From positions 6,268-70,267 of the forward strand of contig CAZBCF010000002.1 of NCBI GenBank assembly GCA_964490435.1: DNA of 64,000 bases, given 5' to 3'. Made by a program: the position numbers and the translations under genes. Below are positions 1 to 8,647 of the stretch, one piece after another; the stretch's first letter is position 1, and the number at the start of each line of letters is the position of its first letter. Under the pieces are notes generated by a model. The model was not told the DNA's origin. It did not search any database and worked only from the letters and a program-made list of their open reading frames with translations. The stretch is from IMCC26077 sp964490435. Its GTDB lineage: Bacteria > Actinomycetota > Actinomycetes > Nanopelagicales > Nanopelagicaceae.

Positions 1-1889
1 GACCAGTACGCGGCAATGGCAAGATCATTCAAGAGTTGGAATCACTCTTTGGTGGCGCAGGATGGAACGTCATCAAGGTTGTATGGGGCCGCGAGTGGGA
101 CGAACTGCTCGCCCAAGACCGCGAAGGTGCTCTCGTCAACATCATGAACACCACCCTCGACGGTGACTTCCAAACATACAAGGCGGAAGATGGCGGATTT
201 ATTCGCGAACATTTCTTCGGCAAAGACCCACGCACAGCAGCGATGGTTGCCAACTGGAGCGACGAGAAGATCTGGAACTTAAAACGTGGCGGGCACGACT
301 ATCGCAAGCTCTACGCCGCCTACCAAGCAGCAGTCACACATACTGGTCAGCCAACGGTAATACTTGCGAAGACCATCAAGGGATGGACCCTTGGATCGCA
401 CTTCGAAGGTCGCAACGCAACGCATCAAATGAAGAAGATGACCGCTGAGGATCTCAAAGAATTCCGCGATCGATTGCAACTTCCCGTTAAGGATGAGGAT
501 CTCGACCCATACCTGCCGCCTTACCTCTCACTCCCCAAAGATTCCCCCGAACTTAATTACCTCATGGAGCGTCGCCGCTCCCTCGGAGGCTTCATTCCTA
601 CCCGTCGAGCCAACTCGCGGCCGCTCCCGGCGCCAGCCGAGTCTGCTTTTGAGAGCGCCAAACGCGGTTCTGGACATCAAAGTGTGGCAACAACGATGGC
701 CTTTGTCCGCTTACTCAAAGACCTGGCAAAAGATCCGGGCATCGGTTCGCGATTGGTGCCGATCATCCCCGACGAAGCGCGCACTTTTGGCATGGACTCT
801 CTCTTTCCTACGATGAAGATCTATTCGCCACATGGGCAGAAGTACACCGCAGTCGATCGTGAACTCATGCTCTCGTACAAAGAATCGACATCAGGTGTAA
901 TTCTCCACGAAGGTATCAATGAAGCAGGTTCGGTCGCATCCTTCACTGCTGTAGGAAGTTCCTATTCGACACATAACGAACCCATGATTCCGATTTATAT
1001 CTTCTACTCGATGTTCGGATTCCAGCGCACCGGAGATTCATTCTGGGCCGCTGCAGATCAACTCGTCCGCGGATTCGTGCTCGGGGCTACCGCCGGACGA
1101 ACCACGCTCAATGGTGAAGGTCTGCAACATGAAGATGGGCATTCACACTTACTTGCATCGACCAATCCTGCTGTGGTCGCTTACGACCCAGCTTTTGCTT
1201 ACGAGGTCGGGCACATCTTCAAAGATGGCATTAGGCGAATGTATGGGGAAGATAGCGAAAATATCTATTACTACCTCACCGTGTACAACGAGCCTTACCT
1301 GCAACCCGCAGAACCCGACCAACTTGATGTTGAAGGTCTACTCAAAGGTATCTACCACCTCAAAGGTGGAGCAGGTGGTGAACATGGTGCTCAAATCCTC
1401 GCATCAGGAGTTGCCGTCAATTGGGCGCTCAAAGCGCAAGAGCTCCTCCATAATGATTGGAAAGTCAGTGCAGATATCTGGTCGGTCACTTCATGGAACG
1501 AACTTCGACGAGATGGTCTTGAAGTCGATCGCCATAACATGATGCATCCTGAGGATCTACGCGAGGCTTATGTCGCAACTAAACTCAAGGGCAGCAGTGG
1601 CCCGATTATTGCGGTCAGTGACTTCATGCGAAGCGTGCAAGATCAAATTGCTCCCTGGCTCGGTTCTCGATTCGCATCGCTAGGTACCGATGGCTTTGGA
1701 CTCTCTGACACTCGCGGCGCACTCCGTCGCCACTTCCGCGTCGATGCCGAATCTATTGTCGTAGCGACGTTGGCCGGCCTCGCTCGTGAAGGCAAGATCG
1801 CTGCATCAATTGTCCAAGAAGCGCTCGATAAGTATGCGCTCCACGATATCTCCGCAGCAGATCCTGGCAACACTGAAGGCTCGGGTTAA
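1..1889 (+). CDS. aceE: Pyruvate dehydrogenase E1 component, homodimeric type (3' part)
   Basis: Thiamine-diphosphate enzyme that decarboxylates pyruvate and acetylates the E2 lipoyl domain, feeding acetyl-CoA to the TCA cycle. The open frame enters from the left edge (in frame from base 3, PVRGNGKIIQE...) and gives about 628 residues; the family is about 890-920 aa, so roughly the first 270 residues, including the GDG thiamine-binding motif, lie upstream. A TTG at 36 is not the start. The rest matches the alpha-plus-beta fused AceE type of actinobacteria and gammaproteobacteria, for example LNGEGLQHEDGHSH near 1110-1145. The stop overlaps the convergent MFS gene by 4 bp, with no visible terminator. 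Confidence 0.96.
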   Translation, partial: PVRGNGKIIQELESLFGGAGWNVIKVVWGREWDELLAQDREGALVNIMNTTLDGDFQTYKAEDGGFIREHFFGKDPRTAAMVANWSDEKIWNLKRGGHDYRKLYAAYQAAVTHTGQPTVILAKTIKGWTLGSHFEGRNATHQMKKMTAEDLKEFRDRLQLPVKDEDLDPYLPPYLSLPKDSPELNYLMERRRSLGGFIPTRRANSRPLPAPAESAFESAKRGSGHQSVATTMAFVRLLKDLAKDPGIGSRLVPIIPDEARTFGMDSLFPTMKIYSPHGQKYTAVDRELMLSYKESTSGVILHEGINEAGSVASFTAVGSSYSTHNEPMIPIYIFYSMFGFQRTGDSFWAAADQLVRGFVLGATAGRTTLNGEGLQHEDGHSHLLASTNPAVVAYDPAFAYEVGHIFKDGIRRMYGEDSENIYYYLTVYNEPYLQPAEPDQLDVEGLLKGIYHLKGGAGGEHGAQILASGVAVNWALKAQELLHNDWKVSADIWSVTSWNELRRDGLEVDRHNMMHPEDLREAYVATKLKGSSGPIIAVSDFMRSVQDQIAPWLGSRFASLGTDGFGLSDTRGALRRHFRVDAESIVVATLAGLAREGKIAASIVQEALDKYALHDISAADPGNTEGSG

Positions 1890-3106
1890 TCGCCAACTTT
1901 TGTCACGGTAGCGCGTCGGAAGAAATACCCCACGAACATCAACATGATGCAAGGAATCAGCAGCGCAATCGGAAGCCCGAAGAATCCGGCTGCGAGCGCA
2001 ACGGCATTCTTCACCACAAACACAGCGAGGTTCTGAAACGCGGCTAATTGTGAAATCGCCGCGCTTGCGCCCAAATCACTCCGCTCGATTCCGCGCAGAT
2101 TGAAGACTGCCCACATAAAGGAGAGGCCATATCCCCCACCGGCAAACCCGATGCCACACACAACCAATCCGAGGATGGGAGAGGAATTCGCAACAAACTT
2201 GCCAAAGATGATGCCAAGCCCCATAGAGAGCCCACCCGCAATACCAAACACCGTGACGAGTTTCTCTAGATTGTATTTATTCTCGAGTTTGCTGAAATTG
2301 AATCGCCCGATAATCATTGCAAGAATGAAAATAAAATATGGGACAACACTCAGCGATGCATCGAGCCCGAGCTCTTCTCGTCCGTAGATCGAAGACCAGT
2401 CGGCGGTAACAAACTCTAAGATGCTGCCAAAAAGTAAGCCAAAGGCGACAATCCAATCGACCCTAAGGCTTGTAAAGAATTTCGCCAGAGCAAAGGCATC
2501 CTTCTCAGCCTCTTGAAGATTCTTGCCGAGGAATAACGGTGATAATTTTCGAACAATCGCCATCGTGATAACTAAAACAATTGTACTCAGTATCGTGACG
2601 TGAACTTGGATTGATAGCACCTTTGCCACGAGGATCGAAATTACAGAGGTGACGAGCGCGCCAATTGACCATACTCCCGACATCCGAGAGGCAAATCCAT
2701 TCTGGATTCGCTCTTGAATCCACATCGTCTGCGTGGTTATCGATACATGGAACCCGGCGATTGCTGCGGCAATCATGATGTTCACAAAGAGAAAGAGCAC
2801 CGGATTGGTGATCCACGTCGCTATGGCAATCAAGGTAAAGGTGGAACTGGCGCTGATGGTGAGGATTCGACGCACGCCATGAACGTGTACCAAATGACCC
2901 ATAACTAAGAAAGCAGTCAAGGAGCCGACGGTGCCGAAGGTGAGTAGCGAACCGAACTCGGCATTACTAAGGCCAAGGTTCCGTTTGACATCAACGAACC
3001 TAGTGACCCAACTCATGATTCCTACGCCGAAGAGGAAGTGCAGGCTCGAAAAGAGTCTTCGTTGGCTTTTACTTATTACCTCAGAAGATGGTGAATTACT
3101 AATCAA
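1886..3106 (-). CDS. MFS family transporter
   Basis: A 406-aa very hydrophobic protein with about 12 predicted membrane segments in two halves and a short charged central loop near residues 190-205, as expected of a major facilitator secondary carrier in the inner membrane. The substrate cannot be read from the sequence. Its ATG overlaps the stop of the upstream thioredoxin-TPR gene in an ATGA arrangement, so it is probably translationally coupled and is the last gene of meaB-ybbN-MFS. It ends tail-to-tail with aceE. Confidence 0.85.
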   Translation of the reverse strand: MISNSPSSEVISKSQRRLFSSLHFLFGVGIMSWVTRFVDVKRNLGLSNAEFGSLLTFGTVGSLTAFLVMGHLVHVHGVRRILTISASSTFTLIAIATWITNPVLFLFVNIMIAAAIAGFHVSITTQTMWIQERIQNGFASRMSGVWSIGALVTSVISILVAKVLSIQVHVTILSTIVLVITMAIVRKLSPLFLGKNLQEAEKDAFALAKFFTSLRVDWIVAFGLLFGSILEFVTADWSSIYGREELGLDASLSVVPYFIFILAMIIGRFNFSKLENKYNLEKLVTVFGIAGGLSMGLGIIFGKFVANSSPILGLVVCGIGFAGGGYGLSFMWAVFNLRGIERSDLGASAAISQLAAFQNLAVFVVKNAVALAAGFFGLPIALLIPCIMLMFVGYFFRRATVTKVGD

Positions 3107-4008
3107 AATAACGCCCTCGCTAATGCACTTCTCGCCTTTGCTAATTCGGAATCGTCAGGTTCTAACATCGCAAAAAGGGACAATACCTGAATACGAACCG
3201 ATTCACGTTCATCTCCGAATGTGAGTTGTATGAGATTAATCAAACGAGAAAATGCTCCAGCAACATCGCCAGATAAGAATTGAAAATCCGCAGCCAGTTT
3301 TTGAAGTGCATGATCTGAAGGATCGCGCTCTACTCTCTCCATCACCTCCGTTCCATCATGTCCAGTGATACGCTCGAGTAACTCGATGTTTGCTAAGCCC
3401 TGAACTGCATCTTTATCATGTGGTTTCCGTGTGAGTAATTTCGTAAATTCCGTTTTAGCCCGATTTAAGTCGTTTACCGCTAATGCCCCGTACGCGGCGG
3501 TAATCTCAGGCTCTTCTGCGCTCTGTTGATCATCGAGTCCTCGGTCCCCCTGACGCGTGGGCGCCCCATCGGGAGAGCCGGTCAAACCCTGCTTGTGAGC
3601 GAGTGCGAGCACCTTCTCGAGCAACTCCGTCAACTGCTCTACCGGAATCACTCCCTCAAAGAGTGGGGCAACCTGCCCGGCAATCAAAGCAATCGTGGTC
3701 GGCACGCCAGTCGCGCGTAGCGCTTCGACAATTTCCGGCTCAGAATCTGCATTGACCGTCGCAAGTTGCCATTGCGTACCGCGTGCACCTTTAGAAAGTG
3801 AGGTGAGCGCGTCAACTAACGCCACACTCTCGGTGCTCCGCGGAGTCCATAAGACAACGATGACTAGTTTTCGTTTAGATATCGGGATTAGTTGTTCTAC
3901 GAAGATGCGCTCGTTGGCTTCGATGACCTGACCGCTAGGAACATTTGCCGGCTGCTTCAATGAACTTAAATCAAAGGCTCGATTGAATTGACTAGGAAGC
4001 TTTGCCAT
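3103..4008 (-). CDS. Thioredoxin-fold/TPR protein, YbbN (CnoX)-like
   Basis: A 301-aa cytoplasmic protein with a thioredoxin-like domain at about residues 35-140 followed by a helical TPR-type region from about 165 to the end. This is the architecture of YbbN/CnoX, a co-chaperone that holds unfolding proteins. The usual redox WCGPC site is replaced by WTPRS, with no cysteine, so thiol-disulfide exchange through that site is not expected; a holdase or scaffold role is inferred. It lies 13 bp downstream of meaB and overlaps the following MFS gene by 4 bp. Confidence 0.85.
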   Translation of the reverse strand: MAKLPSQFNRAFDLSSLKQPANVPSGQVIEANERIFVEQLIPISKRKLVIVVLWTPRSTESVALVDALTSLSKGARGTQWQLATVNADSEPEIVEALRATGVPTTIALIAGQVAPLFEGVIPVEQLTELLEKVLALAHKQGLTGSPDGAPTRQGDRGLDDQQSAEEPEITAAYGALAVNDLNRAKTEFTKLLTRKPHDKDAVQGLANIELLERITGHDGTEVMERVERDPSDHALQKLAADFQFLSGDVAGAFSRLINLIQLTFGDERESVRIQVLSLFAMLEPDDSELAKARSALARALF

Positions 4009-4021
4009 AGCCTTATCTTAC

Positions 4022-4813
4022 CTACGAATGCGTACTTTGAAATTCCTGATGTTGGGCGATTGCATCAAGCAATTCAGCGATACCAACTCGCTCAAGTGCG
4101 CTCACAAGTAGCACGGGCGGGCGCCAGCCATCTGCTCGTTTTGATAAATCTTGCGAACGAAGTATCTCTTGTCGCAATTTGGCTGCACCATCGCCATCTC
4201 GATCACTCTTGTTAATGACAAATATGTCAGCAACTTCCATGATTCCCGCTTTTGCACTTTGGATATCATCTCCAGCACCCGGAGCCAAGACGACAATCGT
4301 CGTATCGACGTGATGCATCACCTCTACTTCACTCTGGCCTACACCAACCGTCTCTACTATCACGGGTGAATACCCTGCGATTGCAAGCACCGCGCTTGCC
4401 AATGGCGTTGCCTGCGCTAAGCCACCAAGATGTCCGCGCGCACTCATCGATCGAATGAACACTTCGGGATCGAGATAATGCTCCTGCATTCGAATGCGAT
4501 CTCCCAGAAGCGCACCGCCAGTTAAGACCGAAGAGGGATCGACGGCCAGGACCCCAACCCGCGCTCCACGACCTCGATATGCGCCAATCAATACACCGGT
4601 CAACGTTGACTTACCCACCCCAGGGCTACCGGTGATTCCAATTCGCAATCGCTGGGAGCGGGCAAGAGCGCCGGCGCGCGAAGTTAATGCGGCGCGCTCG
4701 CCAGCAGAGAGTTCGCCATTCTCGACTGCAGTAATTGCCTGAGCGACCAACTCCATGTGGCCAGCTTGGCCAGCTTGGCCAACAGCGAGCGCCTCGAGAT
4801 TTATCTCCCCCAT
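4022..4813 (-). CDS. meaB: Methylmalonyl-CoA mutase-associated GTPase MeaB
   Basis: G3E-family P-loop GTPase that gates adenosylcobalamin loading of methylmalonyl-CoA mutase and protects it from inactivation. Visible are the Walker A TGSPGVGKST at residues 61-70, a Walker B region around VEVMHHVDTTIVV and the guanine-specificity motif NKSD near residue 200. At 263 aa it is shorter than the usual 320-340 aa, mainly at both ends. ATG at 4813 has GGGAGAG just upstream. It is divergent from mce with only 31 bp between the starts, which supports the pathway. The mutase itself is not in this window. Confidence 0.92.
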   Translation of the reverse strand: MGEINLEALAVGQAGQAGHMELVAQAITAVENGELSAGERAALTSRAGALARSQRLRIGITGSPGVGKSTLTGVLIGAYRGRGARVGVLAVDPSSVLTGGALLGDRIRMQEHYLDPEVFIRSMSARGHLGGLAQATPLASAVLAIAGYSPVIVETVGVGQSEVEVMHHVDTTIVVLAPGAGDDIQSAKAGIMEVADIFVINKSDRDGDGAAKLRQEILRSQDLSKRADGWRPPVLLVSALERVGIAELLDAIAQHQEFQSTHS

Positions 4814-4844
4814 ATCTCTCCCATATCTGCCACGATACGACTAT

Positions 4845-5276
4845 ATGAGCCCTATTGCGATTACCGGAATCCTGGCCATCGATCATGTTGGCATCGCGGT
4901 CGCCGATCTGCCCACCGCGCTTGCCTTCTACCAGACGCACTTTGCTGGGCGACTGCTTCATCAGGAGGAGAATTCCGAGCAAGGAGTGGTCGAAGCGATG
5001 GTCGACATCGGAAGTGAGCCAGGGGCGGTCATCCAACTTCTCGCTCCGCTCACACCTGAATCGACAATCGCGCGCTTCATCGAGCGAAATGGGCCAGGAA
5101 TGCAACAACTGGCATTTCGCGTCACTGATGTGCGCACGGCAGCCGAACAGGCGCGTTCGCTTGGAATCCGCACCCTTTATGAGGAGCCAAAACTCGGCAC
5201 AAAAGGCGCGCTGATCAACTTCTTACATCCTAAAGATTGTGGAGGCGTTCTCATCGAATTGATTGAAGTCCAGTAA
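4845..5276 (+). CDS. mce: Methylmalonyl-CoA epimerase
   Basis: A 143-aa vicinal-oxygen-chelate (glyoxalase-fold) protein that interconverts S- and R-methylmalonyl-CoA between propionyl-CoA carboxylase and the B12-dependent mutase. Likely metal ligands are His14, Gln64 and Glu138. The position that is His in well-studied epimerases (a G-x-H-H stretch) reads GMQQ here (Gln87-Gln88), a variant I believe occurs in other actinobacterial homologues. ATG 4845 was chosen because the upstream in-frame codons from 4755 run antisense through meaB. The 31-bp divergent gap with meaB must hold both promoters. Confidence 0.9.
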   Translation: MSPIAITGILAIDHVGIAVADLPTALAFYQTHFAGRLLHQEENSEQGVVEAMVDIGSEPGAVIQLLAPLTPESTIARFIERNGPGMQQLAFRVTDVRTAAEQARSLGIRTLYEEPKLGTKGALINFLHPKDCGGVLIELIEVQ

Positions 5277-5298
5277 AGAGCCTCGATAAACTCGGTCA

Positions 5299-6405
5299 AT
5301 GGTGCCACAAGAGAGTAGACCTGAGCGAATATCGAACTCTGGTGAGTTTGGCGAAGTAGGGGCTCCCTTTAGCAGAACCCATCCCTTCTATTTCGGTTTC
5401 ATTGCGGCACTGGGTGCCCTCGTAGCCATCACGCTAATGCGCGCATTGGCCTCAGCTAGCCAAGTCTTTGTTCTGATTGTGGTTTCACTGTTCATTGCTA
5501 TGGGATTGAACCCCGCGATTGAATTCCTGCGCAGGCGCGGCCTTAGTCGTCCGATTGCGGTCGTTGTGATGCTCTTTTCCGTATTGAGTTTCGTTGCCCT
5601 TTTCTCGATTCTGATCATTCCGCCAATCGTCTCGCAAACGAATCAGCTCATCACATCCGCCCCCGATCTGATCAATCAACTCAAATCAAATCAAACCTTT
5701 GCACATTTAAATGATCAATACGGATTTCTTGACACATTAGAAGAGAAGACCACTTTGTGGATCAAGGATGACAAGTTCGTCCTCACTGCATTTGGTGGGC
5801 TTGTTGGAGTGGGCAAAGTGGTGCTCAATGGTGCATTCGCGGCGCTCACGATTTTGATTCTCACGCTCTACTTCATGGCATCGCTTCCGCAAATCACGAA
5901 AATCGCATACCGAATTGCGCCGGCATCACGCCGCGAACGGATTGCGAAAATCTCCGATGCAATCATCGCCCGCATTGGCACCTTCGTTGGCAGTCAAATT
6001 CTGGTTGCATTCTTCGCCGCACTCTTCATCGGGATTGTTGCTGCGCTCCTCGGACTTCCTTACGCAATCTCTCTAGGAATGTTGGTCTTCGTCTGCGCGT
6101 TGATACCCTTGGTCGGACACTTCATTGGTGCGGCGGTAGTCACCCTCGTTGCTTTCTCACAGAGCCCGCTCAAAGGATTAATTGCTCTCCTTGCCTACAT
6201 CCTCTACCAGCAAATCGAGAACTACATCATCTTTCCTCGAATTATGAAGAAGAGTCTGGCAATCCCTGGATTGGTTACGATTATTGCTGCACTCGTTGGC
6301 ACCTCGCTCCTTGGTTTGATAGGAGCGCTTCTTGCGGTTCCGATAGCCGCTGCAGTGCTATTAATCATCGACGAAGTGGTATTACCGCGCGCTGATACTA
6401 AGTGA
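5299..6405 (+). CDS. AI-2E family (UPF0118/PerM) membrane protein
   Basis: A 368-aa integral membrane protein with two N-terminal membrane segments, a soluble stretch (about residues 125-165), then several C-terminal segments including the conserved LYQQIENYIIFPRI motif (about residues 310-322). This is the signature of the AI-2E transporter/PerM family. Members include exporters and sodium/proton antiporters, so the substrate is open. TAAACT lies 7-12 bases before the ATG at 5299 and no Shine-Dalgarno is visible, so a leaderless transcript is possible. It follows mce by 22 bp. Confidence 0.85.
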   Translation: MVPQESRPERISNSGEFGEVGAPFSRTHPFYFGFIAALGALVAITLMRALASASQVFVLIVVSLFIAMGLNPAIEFLRRRGLSRPIAVVVMLFSVLSFVALFSILIIPPIVSQTNQLITSAPDLINQLKSNQTFAHLNDQYGFLDTLEEKTTLWIKDDKFVLTAFGGLVGVGKVVLNGAFAALTILILTLYFMASLPQITKIAYRIAPASRRERIAKISDAIIARIGTFVGSQILVAFFAALFIGIVAALLGLPYAISLGMLVFVCALIPLVGHFIGAAVVTLVAFSQSPLKGLIALLAYILYQQIENYIIFPRIMKKSLAIPGLVTIIAALVGTSLLGLIGALLAVPIAAAVLLIIDEVVLPRADTK

Positions 6406-6418
6406 GTAGATAGCCGAC

Positions 6419-7153
6419 TTACTCAGAAAATTCGTACTCAGTAGGTAGTGGGTATTTCCCTGGGTTAACAATCTTCACAATCTCGTTATGTATCCGCTGT
6501 ACCGATGGTTCCCCGACCCAAAGGTGCTTACCATTAGCAACTTCGATCATTTCTAATTGGGTGAGTTTGGCGAATCTGATCCGTGCTTGCGCTGGTGGAA
6601 GGTAATCATCGAGTTCGGGAACGATTGCGATTACCCGCCGACCATCCTTTGCCCACCATTCCAAATCGCTCTCTTCTGAGGTGCGCAGCGGTGGACTTAA
6701 TAAGATTAAACCCCGCACTCGTGGATCACGAGCATGCTTGAGAGCAAGGTCGGTACCAAAAGACCAACCCACAACCCAGATATTCGTCACTTCAGGCAAC
6801 TCACGAGCAACCACGTCAATTGCTGCCTCAACATCGAATTTCTCATCGACGCCGTTTGTGAACTCGCCCTCACTTTGACCTTGTTCACTGAGAGTGCCAC
6901 GTGTGTTGAATCGGAAGATTGCAAGGTCGGCGAGAGCCGGAAGTCGATAGGCAGCCTTGCGATAGATATGGCTATCCATCATTCCGCCATGAGTTGGCAA
7001 GGGGTGGAGCAGTACCAGCGCTCCAGCAACCTTTCGGCTCTCAGGCAGCGCAAATTCACCGATGAGGGTCAGACCGTCGGAGGTGCGAAAGCGCACCGGC
7101 CAACGACGTGCTGGCAGTACCGTCGCGGCGCGGATAACCTCTAGCCTTGTCAT
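6419..7153 (-). CDS. Alpha/beta hydrolase
   Basis: A 244-aa soluble alpha/beta-hydrolase-fold protein. The nucleophile elbow reads GWSFG (about residues 143-147), the likely acid is an Asp in PELDDYLPP and the histidine lies in GKHLWVGE near the C terminus. An HPLPTHGG oxyanion segment is near residue 50. It resembles the small serine hydrolases annotated as dienelactone-hydrolase- or YfhR-like proteins; the substrate is unknown. It is convergent with the AI-2E gene and divergent from the aldehyde dehydrogenase with 42 bp between starts. Confidence 0.82.
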   Translation of the reverse strand: MTRLEVIRAATVLPARRWPVRFRTSDGLTLIGEFALPESRKVAGALVLLHPLPTHGGMMDSHIYRKAAYRLPALADLAIFRFNTRGTLSEQGQSEGEFTNGVDEKFDVEAAIDVVARELPEVTNIWVVGWSFGTDLALKHARDPRVRGLILLSPPLRTSEESDLEWWAKDGRRVIAIVPELDDYLPPAQARIRFAKLTQLEMIEVANGKHLWVGEPSVQRIHNEIVKIVNPGKYPLPTEYEFSE

Positions 7154-7195
7154 AAGAGAGTAAGTATCTCAGGAGTATCTAGGGAGAGGGCTGAC

Positions 7196-8647
7196 ATGGG
7201 TGATCTCGCGCAGTTTGCTACCTATCACCCCGCTACTGGAGAACTTTTTTCCGAATACCCGATTACTACCGACGCGCAAGTCGCAACTGCCGTGGCCCGG
7301 GCGCGCGAATCTGCTATCTGGTGGTCAGCGCTCTCATTTCGGCAACGTCGGAATATCTTGCTCAGATGGAACGCGCTACTCACCGATCGGATACACGAAG
7401 CAGCAGATTTAATCGTCGCCGAATCGGGCAAGCCTCGCAGCGATGCCGAACTTGAAGCCGCCTTCGCCTGTGAACATCTCGCCTGGGCGGCGCGGAAAGC
7501 TGAGTTCTATCTTCGGCCGCATCATCGCTCGCCTGGATTGCTGTTAGCGAATATGAGCGCTCGAGTCGACCGAGTCCCTTATGGTGTCGTCGGCGTCATT
7601 GGCCCGTGGAACTATCCGATCTTCACTCCGATGGGCTCGATTGCTTATGCGCTCGCCGCCGGTAATACCGTAATCTTCAAACCAAGTGAGTTCACGCCAG
7701 CAATAGGTTTATGGCTTGCTAAGACTCTTGCTGAAATCGTTCCAGACCATCAACTCTTGCAAGTCGTCACTGGTGCCGGAAACGTCGGTGCGAGTCTGAT
7801 TGCGCACGGCATCGACAAACTCTCATTCACTGGTTCGACGGCAACTGCTAAAAAGGTCGCGGCAGCATGCGTCGAGCGAATGATTCCCTTCGTCTTAGAG
7901 TGTGGCGGTAAGGATCCAGTCATCATTGATAGCGATGCCGATCTTGAGCGCGCTGCCGATCAAGCATTGTGGTCTGGAATGGCTAATGCGGGCCAAAGTT
8001 GTATTGGCGCCGAGCGCATCTATGTACATGAGGCAGTTGCAGATCGATTCCTATCGATTCTCAAAGAGCGGGCTAGCACGCTCAAGGCAGGGGTCAACTA
8101 CGGTGCAGCAACCCGACCTGCACAATTGGAAATCATCAAACGACATGTCGACGATGCGCTCTCGCATGGTCAGCCCGTAGTCGGCGATGGCAGCGCAGTT
8201 GGTGAGCGCTTTGTTGAACCAGTAATCATCGCTAACGTTCCAGAAGATGCTCCCTCCATGCGCGAAGAGACCTTCGGTCCTGTGCTCTTGGTTAATACCG
8301 TGCGCAACATGAGCGAGGCAATCCAAAAAGCCAATGACACACCATTTGGTCTCGCTGCCTCAGTCTGGTCGCGGCGAAACGGCGGAATGATTGCCGCGCA
8401 GTTGCACTGCGGAATGGTCTCCATTAATTCAGTATTCACCTTTGCCGCGATGGGTTCGATGCCATTTGGTGGCGTGAAAGAGAGTGGAATGGGCAGAATC
8501 CATGGCCCTGAAGGACTTCTCGAATTCACTTACCCGCGTTCGGTCGTACGCCCACGATTCAATCTTCCGCTCGAATTTACTTCATTTCGGCGTACCTCAT
8601 TCGCCGACAAATTAATCGCAACCTTGGGTAGAATTAGACACAAATGA
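7196..8647 (+). CDS. NAD(P)-dependent aldehyde dehydrogenase
   Basis: A 483-aa ALDH-superfamily enzyme that oxidises an aldehyde to the carboxylate. General base Glu235 sits in VLECGGKDP and nucleophile Cys269 in NAGQSCIGAERIYV; a Rossmann segment FTGSTATAKK is near residue 211 and the N-anchor GPWNYP near 137. A GGGAGAGG Shine-Dalgarno lies upstream of ATG 7196. The C-terminal 20-30 residues are polar, with no membrane anchor visible. Its TGA overlaps the ATG of the next gene, a secreted protein, in ATGA, so the two are probably co-translated. The substrate is unknown. Confidence 0.92.
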   Translation: MGDLAQFATYHPATGELFSEYPITTDAQVATAVARARESAIWWSALSFRQRRNILLRWNALLTDRIHEAADLIVAESGKPRSDAELEAAFACEHLAWAARKAEFYLRPHHRSPGLLLANMSARVDRVPYGVVGVIGPWNYPIFTPMGSIAYALAAGNTVIFKPSEFTPAIGLWLAKTLAEIVPDHQLLQVVTGAGNVGASLIAHGIDKLSFTGSTATAKKVAAACVERMIPFVLECGGKDPVIIDSDADLERAADQALWSGMANAGQSCIGAERIYVHEAVADRFLSILKERASTLKAGVNYGAATRPAQLEIIKRHVDDALSHGQPVVGDGSAVGERFVEPVIIANVPEDAPSMREETFGPVLLVNTVRNMSEAIQKANDTPFGLAASVWSRRNGGMIAAQLHCGMVSINSVFTFAAMGSMPFGGVKESGMGRIHGPEGLLEFTYPRSVVRPRFNLPLEFTSFRRTSFADKLIATLGRIRHK

